From: Pascua guehoae
Lineage: Eukaryota > Basidiomycota > Tremellomycetes > Trichosporonales > Trichosporonaceae
Length of the DNA stretch: 64,000 nt
Direction: 5' to 3'
NCBI GenBank assembly: GCA_001600415.1
Contig: BCJX01000001.1
Span: 2,433,440 to 2,497,439, forward strand
Shown here: positions 1 to 11,206 of the stretch, in pieces
Layout: each line of letters starts with the position of its first letter
Numbering within the stretch: the first letter of the stretch is position 1
Notes under the pieces: generated by a model
Database searches by the model: none
Told to the model about the DNA's origin: nothing
Seen by the model: the letters and a program-made list of their open reading frames with translations, nothing else
Made by a program: the position numbers and the translations under genes

Positions 1-200
1 GTGGCCGTGTTGGGGGGTGGGATGTTGGGGGTAGGGGGCGGGGTTGTATTGGGGCGGGACGTCGGGAGGGACGTCGAGGTACATGGGGGGGCGCGAGCTG
101 TGCACTTGTGCAAGAAACGCACTCTACAGACCCCTCCATCTCCGCCACGACGATACCACGCACCGCCGACTCTCACGGACCCAACTCTGTCACCACCCAG

Positions 201-1203
201 ACACGCTGACACCAGCCTCACGCACCTGTCGTACCAGAGCCGTCCGGAGTTTTCGTTCTATGCGAAAAACTACATTATCGCGCTGATCAGTGAGTCTGGA
301 ATGCCGGCGTGGAGGGGCTGGCGGGCAGGGTGAGCTGGGCGTTGCGGGGGGGGCGGTGCGGCGTGGGGCCGAGGGAGTTGGGTGGGATGAGGCGGGTGGC
401 GGGTGAGGGGGGACGTCAAGAGGGACGTCGAGAACGCGGTGGGACGTAGCACGCGGGGTTTGGCGGAAACAGTCGAATGGGGAGGTAGACTCCACAAGCG
501 GGGCGAGCGTCGAGAGACTGAACTGTCGGGACGGAGGTCTCGGGGTGCAGTCCCCGGCGTAGGCGGTTAGGAGCCGGTGGGGTAGACTGTACACTCTGGA
601 CGGGTACTGCTGCACCACGCTAGCTGTTGCCGTTGCCATTGTCGACGACTCTCGTTTGTCGACGGCCTAGGCCTGCCGCTCCCGGCGACTGTCCGCTGCC
701 CCGTTACACATTTCGCCCTGGGATCGTGTCTACCATCTCGCCGTCGGCCGCTACCATCCTCACCGTCGTGTCCCTCTCCGAACAACCCCGCCTCCATGTG
801 CCCTCTTCATTCCCACTTCCTCTTGTCATCCTCCCCCCACCCCGCTGCCTTCCCACAACCACCCCTCCTAACTCCCCACCACCCTACCTGTGCTCCCCAC
901 CCCCGCTAACACTAACAGCCCTCGGCATCATCATCTTCCACACGTCGCGCCACCACAAGTCGGAGATTGTGCGCGCCATCCTCCTCGTCGCGTCGTTTGC
1001 GTGCGGCGCGCGGCTCATCTGGCTCGTTAATCGCGCGTCCTACCTCGTGGTCATGCGGCAGGTGAGTCGGAAGGGTCATGCCTGGGGGGAAGACGGAGCT
1101 GTGTGGGGCGCGTGGCATGTGTGTAGGCGTCATTTGTGCAGTTTCGTGATTGTTGGTGTATCTTGGCCGTCGTGGTGCGGTGGTGGTTACTGGGCTGTCA
1201 CTG

Positions 1204-1260
<57 letters not shown>

Positions 1261-1692
1261 AGGAGAGCGGTTCTGTCGGGCCTCGCATCGTGTCTTGTTT
1301 CCTACCACGCTACAGGGTGGCTACTCGGTCCCAACTCTGTCAACACTCTGTCGCCGGGCTTCTTGCCACACCTTGCCCGCCACCACTCTTCCGCCTGAAC
1401 TCACCTCCTTACTCTTTCCATCTCACCTCGCACTCCCCTCCCTCCCGTCCACTCCTCCAACCCTTTTGCCCACCTTCCACCAGAGCTCCCCCGCTCCCCG
1501 CCCCCACACTCCCCGGTTGGCCAGCGGACCCGCTCCCTCCTCCCTTCCCCAGGCCACAGCTAACCCCAGGCCCCCGCAATGGGCACAATCTGGATCCTCA
1601 CCATCGTCCAGCTCCCGCTCGAGCGCGCCGTGGCTGCCCTCGCCGCCGTCGCCGCGTGGGGGTACGCCACGGGCATGCGGATAAAGCCCTAG
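201..1692 (+). CDS. Small multi-pass membrane protein, 3' part
   Basis: Three exons are supported: about 201-289, 919-1061 and 1570-1692 (stop TAG 1690-1692). Phases agree: exon one ends after one base of a codon and the next begins with two. Introns have GTGAGT donors and AG acceptors, and CTAAC lies before the 918 acceptor. The visible product is hydrophobic, with likely membrane segments in exon one/two (AKNYIIALI-T-LGIIIF), in exon two (AILLVASFACGARLIWLV) and in exon three (GTIWILTIV and AALAAVAAW). It ends in a short basic tail, MRIKP. The 5' end is uncertain; the start codon is probably left of the window or in an unrecognised short exon. Intron one is unusually long (about 630 nt) and intron two holds a GT microsatellite. 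I do not recognise the family. Exon calls are fairly sure; function is unknown. Confidence 0.6.
1206..1258. repeat. (GT)n microsatellite
   Basis: About 26 uninterrupted GT dinucleotides lie inside the second intron of the membrane-protein gene. Alternating purine-pyrimidine tracts like this are length-variable and can adopt Z-DNA. Confidence 0.97.
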
Positions 1693-2432
1693 CGAGCGTG
1701 CGAGCGTGCGCAGCGGCGCAGCGCGAGCACACGGCGTGTGGCGTGCGCGTGGGCGTGTAGTCTGGCGCAGTCTCGTGCACAATGTTCGATACGGCACAGC
1801 CTCTGCCGTGCAGGCCACGAGCATATACAACCCCCACTCTTTCTGTACGGCATCAACGGCGGCGCGTCCGCCCCACCCACGACTCGCATTGTACACTGGC
1901 AGACTTGGCGTATACTACAGTGTACCGTGCGGGCTGTATTTACCCACCCCACTCCTCATACGCCGCTCACTCGGTGTCGGAACCCGCGTCTTATCCGTCT
2001 CGTCCCACCCGTCTGTCCATACCTTTCGCTGCATGTACATTGTCCACGACACGCGAGTCGCGCTGCTAGGTCGTGGCAATACGCAGCAATGCCGAGTGGA
2101 CGTGACTGACAAACTGACGCTGCACAAACCAGGACACAGCTGACAGAACCACCTCTGCAACATACGCAGCAACCACTGACCACACCTCCGAGGACCCCCT
2201 CCCGTTGAGAAATTACTAGCATCAAAGCGGCACCAGGCCCAGAACAAATATAACCAGATGAGAGGGATGGGAGCGGGAGCACCGGCGCCCCGATCCCAGA
2301 AGTGGGGAGGGTGGGCACTATCGACGCGGCCCCCGTCGTGCCCGCGGGGCGACGACGTGGGGCGGATGATAGAAATGGTGATAGCGTCGACGCTGTCAAA
2401 GGAGGCCAGCGTCATGGACGCGGGGACGCCGC
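1693..2432. other. Convergent intergenic region
   Basis: This lies between the 3' ends of the membrane-protein gene (+) and the CAP gene (-). I see no coding exon, tRNA or repeat in it. Confidence 0.5.
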
Positions 2433-4612
2433 TTAGGCGTTGACCCAGTTGCCGACGTTGATCTTGTAGTACTCGCCGTTGCCGGTGCCCATGTTGCCGC
2501 CGTACGAGTACTTGCCTGCGGGGTTAGTGGGTGTCACAGCAAAGGGGCTGCAGGTTTGGGGGCATAATCTGCAGTGTTGTGCTGGTGCACGCCTGCACGC
2601 GACTGACAGCTGAAGAGGATCGAGTAGGGCAGGTCCTCGAATCCGGGGCCGATGTTCTCAATGTCGTTGCCGCAGTCGAGGTTCCACGAGCAGCCCATCT
2701 GGGTGTGGTCCTTCCAGACCATCTGCGTAAAGTGCGACGCGGCCTCATCCTGCGGGCTGCTGAAGGGGTAGTAGGCTGGGGAATGTCAGTGGTGTCCGAG
2801 ATGGAGAATGGGTACGGCAGCAAGGTTGCCCAGCGTCGTCGGAAGATTGGCGACGATAACGAGGTCTTTACACTCACAGTACTCTTGGGCCCAAGTGGTG
2901 AGCTGCGAGGTTCCGGTCCAGTTCTTGGGGTCCGAGTTGCCTGCCATGTTACTGCGGGTTAGCATTCGAGCCGGGCGTGGTTCGTGGGGTCGTGGACTGG
3001 CGCTCTTGTGGTCTCCCGGGCATTCCCCAGGTTGGTCGCTCCGAGACCCCAGCCCTCTTGTTCGCAAAGCATGGCGGCTTCATGGAAACCCGGTGGCATG
3101 TACTCACAGGTTGTCAGAACCCCTGGTGTCGTCAGCTTGGACCCACAGCCACAAATGTCACGTGTACTCACGCATGCTCCCACTTGCATTCCTTTGCCCA
3201 GGCGGTCGAGTCCTTTGCCATCGACGAGTCCCAGGTGAGAGGGGGTGCGTCTGCGCGTCAGTGTCCGTGTTTGGGTGTTTGGTTCGTGCGCGATCGGGTT
3301 CAGAGCGCAAGGGGTTTGTTGTGAAACCGAGGACTGCGCGTGGTGATCAAGGAGGGGTAGGAAATGAGACGCGACGCGCGCCGGGCGGCAAGAGGACAGG
3401 TCGTTTGGACGTTGCCAAGTCGGCCGCGGCAGGTGAACATCGCATGCGTGAAACGGAAGGCAAGTCGCATGTCGGCCACGCGCCGCCGACACGGACCACC
3501 AAACCATTCCACCGCACCGGTGACGGGGACGCGGCGTGACGCCTGGCCTGCACGCCTGATCGTGTCGGAATGCCAAGAAACCAAGATGACCGAACGCACA
3601 GGCCGCCGCCTTTGGCCGTTCACATTCCCGCCTCGTTTCAGTCACGACCATATCACCTCGCCACCCCCTTGTCACAGACGGCTGCGTATGCTAGGATGCC
3701 CAACGTCGCGTCACCGCCCGCACCCGCAGCGACGAGGTTTGATCCCAAGGATACCAAGCGAGGCCAAGCAAAGCCAGCAAAGCCCGGGGCAAGCCACCCG
3801 GGCAGACACATCCGGCAGACACATCCGGAAACACGGGACGCCACCGCCGCATGCGGCGCACAGGCTGCGCGCCACACCAACACATGTCACACACCCCACA
3901 TGCCCACACGCCCACACCCTGCACACGCAGACGCAGACTCACCAAACTGGGCCCTAAAGTCGTTGGTCCACTGGAGGATGGCACGTGCGACGGGGCTCGA
4001 GCCGTCCTCGTCGGCGGCGGTGGGGTTGGCCGTGATGAGCTCGGGGAGCTGCGGGGGCAGGGGCGTCTTTTGGCCAGTCTCCTCGTCCGTGTAGACGGGG
4101 GCCGAGGCGGGGGCGGTCGCAGCGGGCTCGGCTGAGGTCTCCGTGACCGACGCGGCGGCCTCAGAGACCGAGGGGAGGACAGAGGCCGAGGGGGTCACGG
4201 ACGCCTCGGCGGAGACCGAGGCCGAGGGGACCTCGGAGGGCGCGGCAGACAGGTCGGCGATAGAGGCCGAGGCCGAGGCCTCGGGAGCAACGGAGGCCTC
4301 AGCCTCGGGGGCAACAGAGGCCGAGGGAGCCTCCGAGGGCGCGGCCGAGACCTGGGACGGCGCGGCCGAGACCTCGGGGGCAACAGAGGCCGAAGCCTCG
4401 GGAGCAACCGAGACCGACGAGGGAAGAATCGACGGGATGGGCGACGTGACGACGGGGTCCTCGTTGGTCACACCCGAGGGCGAGGGGACGACGGGGGCGG
4501 CCGAGACCGACACGGACGCAGAGGGACGCGGGCGGGGGCGGCACGGGCTGGCCGTGACTGCCGACAGGCCGCCGAGGGCGGCGAGGAGCGCGACGAGGTG
4601 GTTTGCGAGCAT
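2433..4612 (-). CDS. Secreted CAP/SCP/PR-1-like protein with mucin-like linker
   Basis: Six exons: 4612-3943, 3250-3172, 3122-3108, 2951-2878, 2775-2608 and 2515-2433, giving 362 aa. The N-terminus is a signal peptide (hydrophobic core LVALLAALGGL, ending near TAS). About 150 residues of Ser/Ala/Pro/Glu-rich linker follow, with repeated SVAPEA-like units typical of O-glycosylated stalks. The C-terminal CAP domain starts around ARAILQWTNDFRAQF. It has PLTWDSSMA, KECKWEHAGSDNL, the hallmark SHFTQMVWKDHTQMGC and C-terminal FSCKYSYGGN. The two CAP histidines (KWEH and SHF) are present. CAP proteins are extracellular; fungal members bind sterols or lipids or act in host or wall interactions. Exon three is only 15 nt and encodes the GSDNL part of the cavity motif. 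The exon five donor is GTCAGT. Family call is firm; physiological role is inferred. Confidence 0.92.
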
Positions 4613-4846
4613 CGTTACAGAGTGTAGCGGTAGAGGTCGAGGGACGAGGAAGAGATGTCGAGATGCAATGGGGTTTGGGTTTGGGGGGGAGGACGTAGAT
4701 GTGTGCGTGTAGCGTAGGGTCGTAACGAGTGTGGGTGGTCGGTCGAGACTGCCAGAGTCGAGCGTCCAGCAGTGAAGTGGGTGGGGTTTAGGAGGAGTGG
4801 GAAGAGAGACAGAGAAGGTGGGTGCAGTGTGAGTGCTGTGCGTGTT

Positions 4847-4853
4847 TATAAGA
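4847..4853 (-). promoter_or_regulatory. TATA-like element of CAP gene
   Basis: A TTATAAA element on the minus strand lies about 235 nt before the CAP start codon, followed by a purine/pyrimidine-biased leader. Distance and orientation fit a core promoter. Confidence 0.45.
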
Positions 4854-7800
4854 GAGAGACGACGGATGCGGGTCGGAGGACTCTGGATGCGACACTGCCA
4901 TTGCACAGGGTTGGTTGGTGCCTCAGGGTTTCAGCAAAGCGAGCGAGGGTCGGGTCAATCGAATGCCTTTGGGTGCGCGTTTCGGACGCGTGCGGCGCGT
5001 GCACCATGCACATTCTGCACATTCTGCCCACGCGTTCCAGGTTTGAGCCTGTCAAACGATGCGCACAGCACTGAAATCAGACTGCGACACGGACGGGATG
5101 TTAATGCACCACACGGGCCATGCATGTCGTGCCAAGTCGACGCCAGCGAGCGCAGCTCTGCACCCCACCCCACCCATGCACCCACTGCAACTCTGCAGGC
5201 AATCTGCACGCTGGCCTGCTTGCTTGCATGGTGCCAAGTTGCCATCTGGCGCTTCTGGCCTTCTGGCCGCTTCTGGCCTTGCCGCCTCGTCCCGCGCAAT
5301 CTGCGGCCAGGCCAGGCTCTTGACGTAACCCAACCTGTGCTTGGCACCGCGCCGGTCGCGTGCGCACCAAAACCAAGCAATTAAGCAAGGTAGCCTGCAG
5401 CTGCCGCAACAGGCAAGGCCACAGGCATCAGGCATCAGGCATCAGGCAACAGGGCCAACAGTCACTACCGTATACGCTGGCCACCATTCTAGCGCCATTC
5501 CAGCCTGCCGAAAAGAGTCACCCAGGCATGCATACAGTACGTACGTACGCGTCCGCCAAGCCCCGCCCCTGGGCCACTTTACCACTAAACGCTAGCGCGG
5601 GCCAGGAGCGGCCACGGGGCTAAGAAAACGGGGGTACGCGGGGGGTATCACGAAACTGGGCGCGTCGGATGGGCAGGGACGCAGAGTGTGCTTTTGGAAG
5701 CTTTGCGGCGTGCCCGACTTTGGCACATGGGTGTGTCGGTTGGGAGGCGGGGCCAGGGTAGGTCGGCGTGCCAGCGAGTTCGGCTTGGTGCCAGCGGCCA
5801 GGGGATAGTGGCCAGTGGCCAGTGGGTCAGTTCCGGTCGGTGTCGTTTGTGTACGTGTTATCTGTATCTGGACGACTGGCTGGGCCAAGGTTGTTGTTGT
5901 TGGTACTTGTTGTTGTGTTGTTGTTGTTGGTGCTTGCTACTGTTGTGGAGTTGACGGTTGTTGCTGTGCTGTTGACAGTGCCGTGCTTGTCTCCACGATG
6001 CCGTCAACGTTGCAGACCTCGTCGCTCGCCTGACGGCGTGCAGCGTGGCGTACAGCGCCGCGGCAGTGGCGTCGAGCTGGGCCTGTTCGACGCAAACCGA
6101 GGCACATGACGTGCAGGCGTGCATGGTGCAGACGTGCAGACGCGCAGCTCAGGCAGTCTGCCGGCGCGGCAGCTGGCGCGACGGGGTGACTCTGACTGGG
6201 TGACTGGCCAGAGTGCAGAGTGCCTTCCTGAGCGTTTCAGCCATGCGCCACCTGGATGCATGCGTGTGCAGCACATCCAACGTGGTGTGCGGCGCGTAGG
6301 GCGCCGGATATCGGATGCGTTCCGGTAGAACTGTACTGGTGTCCTGTTGACCTGCTAACGCCTGGGTTTCCCAGGAGCAAGGAGCAAGGGCAACAACTAG
6401 GGCGTCAGCGGCCAAGTGTGGTTGCGCGCAGGGTTCCTCTGGCACACATCCGCATCCGCCAGCAGCTGGCCAACTGGACTCTGGGGCATCACACAGTTGT
6501 GCGCTTCATTTCTGGACTCGCTCCGCAGCAGACTGGTCCAGTATACAGTAGTATCTAGAGGCCGCAGTTAGCCTGCCTTCCATCTCGCACAACCCAACTT
6601 GGGTCGTTGATCAGACGAAAGTCGCCAAGAAGGAAGGGGGTACAAACCAAGTCGGGACAGTAGAAACCAAGTCGGCACCAGACCTGACCAGACCCAACCT
6701 AACGAAACCAACCTTCACCGGACCAGACTACCGTAGACGAGACCAGACTAGACCCCCGTCAACTGGACCAGGTGTTCCAAGGGCAGTGAAAGGTCAAGAC
6801 GCAACCAGCACAATTCCCGCACATTCACATTGGCACAGATACTCACCTGGCACTTGCCACTAAAGCGCATAGGCGACACCACTCACGTCCAGACGATCGC
6901 CTAGTACAAACAGACCGGCAGTGTCCCCTGCCTGCCGAGTCCTAGTCTCCAGCGGCGGTCCAGACCCAAGGCGACACGACACGTTCGTACCCCTCGCCCA
7001 ACCGGACAGGTCCCGACTCTGGCCAGCACTTTGCTATCTGTATCCCACCACATGGATACACTTTCGCAGTTTACACAGCGGACAACTGTCGTTCTGAACA
7101 GTACTGGAACTGCGCCCGTTCTGTTTCCGGTGGAAACACTTACAGCTCTACTGGTGCCATTGCCCCAGGGCAGGCGTGCCATTGCAGAAGGGCGAGCGGG
7201 ACCCGAACAGTCCCAAATGCAACGGCACCACTCGTCTCATCACGGAGCCTCGTGCCGAGACAGCGTTGGTGCTGGGGCGAAGAGGCCGGGAGCGGAGCAC
7301 AGAGGTTGAACGCCTAGAGCTGGCTGCTGGGACAAAGTCGATTGTCGAGATGGTGGGATCGAGTCGATCTCTTGGCTGTGGCGTGTCCCGACCTTGCATT
7401 TTACCACCTGGCGTCCTGCCGAGCTGGTGAGCTGGTGAGCTGCCGAGCTACCGAGCTAGAGAAACAGAGCGGTTAGAGTTGCACGCCAGACGCATCGCTA
7501 GCCAACCTTCACACGTGTCAGAACACAGTCTGCCCTCGCATCGACCAATACCAACGTAAACATCGACGACGGCAGTGTCACCTTCCCGTGCTCCAGCTTC
7601 GCTCGAACCCATTCCACCGCCGAACCACGGCCACCGAAGTCAAGGGCCTCCTTGAACAGCCACACGGCAGTCAAGGGCCCCCTTGAACAGCCACAGCTCC
7701 CGTTCTCCCCCCCTCCGGCCTCAAGGTGGGGCCAGAGTCGCACACGTCGCAGTCAGAGCACGGCCAGCGCCACACCACGCCCAACGGACGAGTGTTACTA

Positions 7801-8267
7801 GAGCCCACGACCACGACGTGTTGCCCTCGAGCCTGCATCCGAATCCGAAAACAGCACGTTGGCGGTGCAAACGAAGAGCTAGATCGTAGGAGAGTCGAAC
7901 GTGCCGCCACTATGGCAGAGTGGCATCTTGCATAGGTCCAGGGTACAGGGGAGACTAGAGGGTGTAGAGGGTGGCGGGGAGGCAGTCAGTGCCGCATCGC
8001 GAGGGTATAGGACATGGGGCGCCGAAGGAGCTTTGGCGGTGCCGGACACCTCGGCGCTAGCAGAGCGCACGAGGCGGTATTGAGCAAGTGGCCGTATACC
8101 GAGGCGTCGCAAAGTGGCATGATACCGTTTCACCCACGATGTTGTCTTGTTACGAGGCTCGTGAGGAGCGCGACACTGGAAATGGGCTCTGTCGATGGTG
8201 AGCTTGGCTGGGCAGAAGGGGGAGTAGCATCGAGTGCTGCAGCTCCATGCTGGCCATGATGATCGGG

Positions 8268-8312
8268 TGGTGAGCAGGTGGTGAGCGGGTGGTGAGCAGG
8301 TGGTGAGCGGTG
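8268..8312. repeat. Short tandem repeat, about 12-bp unit
   Basis: Four near-identical copies of GGTGGTGAGCAG/GGTGGTGAGCGG follow each other, alternating A and G at one position. No gene overlaps. Confidence 0.8.
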
Positions 8313-8964
8313 TGGACATGTCTGCTGGGCGAGGGCTTGTCGAGGGGCTGTATGCGACGTGGCGCAGTGTCAAGTGTGACACTAGTCGATTTCCGTCAAG
8401 GTCAGTCTAGCTTGTCGAGTATGGTGTCAAGGAGACCTTGGCAGCCACAGTTGGGGAGAGGTGGGTCTCTGAACGGGGGCGAGTAACATTGCAGTTAGAG
8501 ACGGCCAGGTCAACCCGCATCACACCCAATGACAAGCTCGCCCACACCCACAAGCCAAGTCGCCCAAAACGTCCCCTCTGCACCCCCGCCGATGGTGAGA
8601 CCCAAATGCATGCGTTTCAGCAGAGGAGTTGAACCTCTCTCTGAATATGGTTGATTGTTACGGTTTGTTGTTACGTTGTTGCGGTGCGCACAGATGCGCG
8701 GGGTATAGCAATGAAGAGTTTGTGGGTATGAGTGAGAGGTATGGGTTGAGCCGGGTAGTGGGGCGGCCGAGTTGAACAGCCGCGTCCGTTGAGGACTGGG
8801 GGTCTACAATGGGGTTCGTTAGGGGTACAGCGGGGGAGAAGCACATGGTTTTGTGTGGACGGGAAAAGTGGAGGGGGGGTCCGCGTTGTAGATGCGGAAT
8901 GTTTCACAAGAGGAGTGGATTGCGGCGAGGAGATGAGACCAGGGTAGCGCTTGCGGCTTGTCAC

Positions 8965-11206
8965 TTAGTGACCGTTCGACTGGCCGTTGGTGGCACCGTT
9001 GGCACCGCCGTTTGCCTCGTCGAGGAGGAAGGGCGCAAAGATGGCCGAGCCGTCCTTAAAGTCGTTGGCGACAATGTTGACGAGGTACGACGTGTCCATG
9101 ACGTCCTTGATGAGAGCGCGCGACTTGGAGCCCTCTTCGTACAGGTTGGCCCAGAGGTAGCCGAGCTCGAATGCCTCGTCCTTCCAGGCCATAAACGAGA
9201 CGGCCTCGACAATGGTCGGCTGCACAATCTCCTTGCCCGGGAAGACACCCCACGTGACGGCGTTGGGGCCCTCCGAGTGCGTGTTGGTGCGCAGGTCGCC
9301 CTGCTTGTTGACAGCATAGTAGGTGATGCGCGGGTCGAGCTCGATGCGGCGGATGAGCGCAGAAAGCTGCTCGGGCGCGACAAAGAATTCGAGATATGCC
9401 TGCGAGTTAGTACTGTAGCTGACCGTCTCTGCCCACCTTTTGGTACACGTAGCCGCCGGTCGGGCCCCAGCCGAGAACCTTGTCAGACGAGGGGGCGCCG
9501 TCGACTGCGGGCTGCGAGTTGATTGTCAGGAAGCCGAGCTCGTTCATGCGCGCGAGCTGCTCCGTAATGACCGACGTCTCGGATGCGGGCGGCTGGTTGG
9601 ACCAGGGGAGCTTTTTGAGATCGCCGCGGCAGAAGCGGGCAAACAGCGTGGCAATGTCCTCGCGCGTCTCGGGGGTGCCCCAAATCTGTAAGGCATCGGG
9701 CGGGGCAATGCCGAGGGAGACGGGGTAACCGTCCAGGTCGCCATAGGCCGGGGAGCGCGAGTCGCCCCAGCGGCCGTTGGGGAACTCGTCCCAGTCGGCG
9801 GTGCGCGAGAGGTACGACTGGACGCGGTTTGCCCAGAAGATGGGACGGATGGTCTCGGAGCGGCGCGAAGGGGTGAGACTCGGGCGCCAGGGAAGGGGGT
9901 TGACCGACTCCATGCGCGGGTCCAGCTCGAGCTCTTCGAGAATCATGCGCGCGCCCTTTTCGAGGTTGAGCGTGTAAATGTGCAGGCCCTTGATACCGCA
10001 TTCCTCGTTTGCGAGAATCTGGCGACACATTTCGCCCACAAGCTTGGTGCCAATCGCGCGCACCTGCTCGTCGTCGCCCTGCACAGGCCGCAGCAGGTCG
10101 TACCAGTGCGGCGGCACGACAATGTTCTCACGCTGCACCCACGTCTGGAACTTGCCCCAGTTCTGGATGGGCATGATGCCCGGGATAATCGGCACCGTGA
10201 TTCCGTACGACCGCACGCGCTTGACCCAGTCAAACAGAATGTTGACGTCGTAGAACATTTGCGTAAAGATGAATTCGGCTCCCGCGTCCACCTTTTCCTT
10301 GAGCCACAGCATCTCCTGGTGCAGGCCAGCCTCGTCCTCGGGCGTCTCGGGGTGGCCCTGCGGGAAGCCAGCGACCGCAACGCAAAAGTCGCCAGGGTAG
10401 TGCTTGTGAATGTAGCTCACGAGGTCGGCCGCGTGCTGGAAACCGCCAGGAGTAGGCTCCCACGTCGACGAGCCCGCAGGAGGGTCGCCGCGGAGCGCAA
10501 GGATGTTCTGGCAGCCGTAACGCTTGGCCTCCGCCAGCGCCCACTCGACCTTTTCCTTGGGCACTGCGGGCGTCAGCTATGCCCGAATGGTGCGTGGTGC
10601 GTGGAGCGGCGCAGGATCGGTGTAAACAGACGCGCTGCAAGTACACGGGCTCGGTCGTGTGTGTCACTGCGTCACTCTCGAAGCAGCCAACCGCACATCC
10701 GGCAACCGGACATTGCAGGCATCGTCCCACCAGTTGGTGGCGCTCGCTTTCCTCCACTTGGAGACGGGCACGACACATGAATCACGATCCTGGCGACAAC
10801 GACTCACTCTCAGTACATGTCAGGTGCATGCACGTCTCAATGCCAATCGTCTCCTGGCACACCTGGACGAGAGAGCTCGTCAGGTCGGCGTTCTTGCCGC
10901 CAGCGCCCCAGGTAATGTCGATAAACTCGGGGCCGAGGTTGCGCATGCGCTCTATACGGTCAAACAGGTTCTGCAGGCCCTGTAGGGTCAGTACGGGGTG
11001 ATTATTGACAATAACCGATGAGCACAGCGAAGCGAGTTTGTGCCAAGCTGTTACTCTGCTCACAGCTGCTCGCACACGTTTGATCCATCGTGTCACCGCA
11101 CAACGCAACAAGAACGCACCTGAGCAGTCCGCGGGGGAAAGTACTCAAAGCTCCAGAAGGGGCGGCCCTCGCGCTCGGCGTTGGCGAGCTTCTCCGTAAT
11201 CTTCAT
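8965..11206 (-). CDS. MET13: Methylenetetrahydrofolate reductase (Met13 type)
   Basis: Four exons: 11206-11120, 10979-10808, 10563-9437 and 9399-8965, giving 606 aa, the usual fungal MTHFR length. The enzyme reduces 5,10-methylenetetrahydrofolate to 5-methyltetrahydrofolate, the methyl donor for methionine synthesis, in the cytosol. The N-terminal FAD/TIM-barrel domain begins MKITEKLANAEREG and continues FEYFPPRTAQG, FIDITWGAGG, ETCMHLTCTEMPKEKVEWAL, NILALRGDPPAG and EFIFTQMFYD. The C-terminal half is the regulatory domain, including PAYGDLDGYPVSLG and TYYAVNKQGDLRTNTHSEGPNAVTWG. The MKITEKL start and the FEYFPP motif point to the Met13 branch rather than Met12. A short Asn/Gly-rich tail (GGANGATNGQSNGH) ends the protein. 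All junctions are canonical and in phase. Confidence 0.96.

Larger units (their letters stand above)
4613..8964. other. Gene-poor stretch of 4.35 kb
   Basis: Apart from the CAP promoter near 4850 I find no open frame with protein-like composition plus splice sites here. It holds short imperfect tandem motifs: CCAGAC/CCAACC units around 6655-6780, GAGCTGGTGAGCTG around 7420-7460 and a GGTGAGC-type array at 8268-8312. The composition is GC-rich and the reading frames look random. It could be regulatory DNA, a lncRNA locus or decayed repeats. Confidence 0.5.

Noticed and set aside
1206..1258. GT tract as a coding Cys-Val repeat
   Set aside because: It lies in an intron; the Val-Cys frames through it are artefacts of the dinucleotide repeat.
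8590..8700. Minus-strand T-arm-like sequence (GAGGTTCAACTCCTC) near 8622-8636
   Set aside because: No matching acceptor stem, D-arm or anticodon arm could be folded around it.
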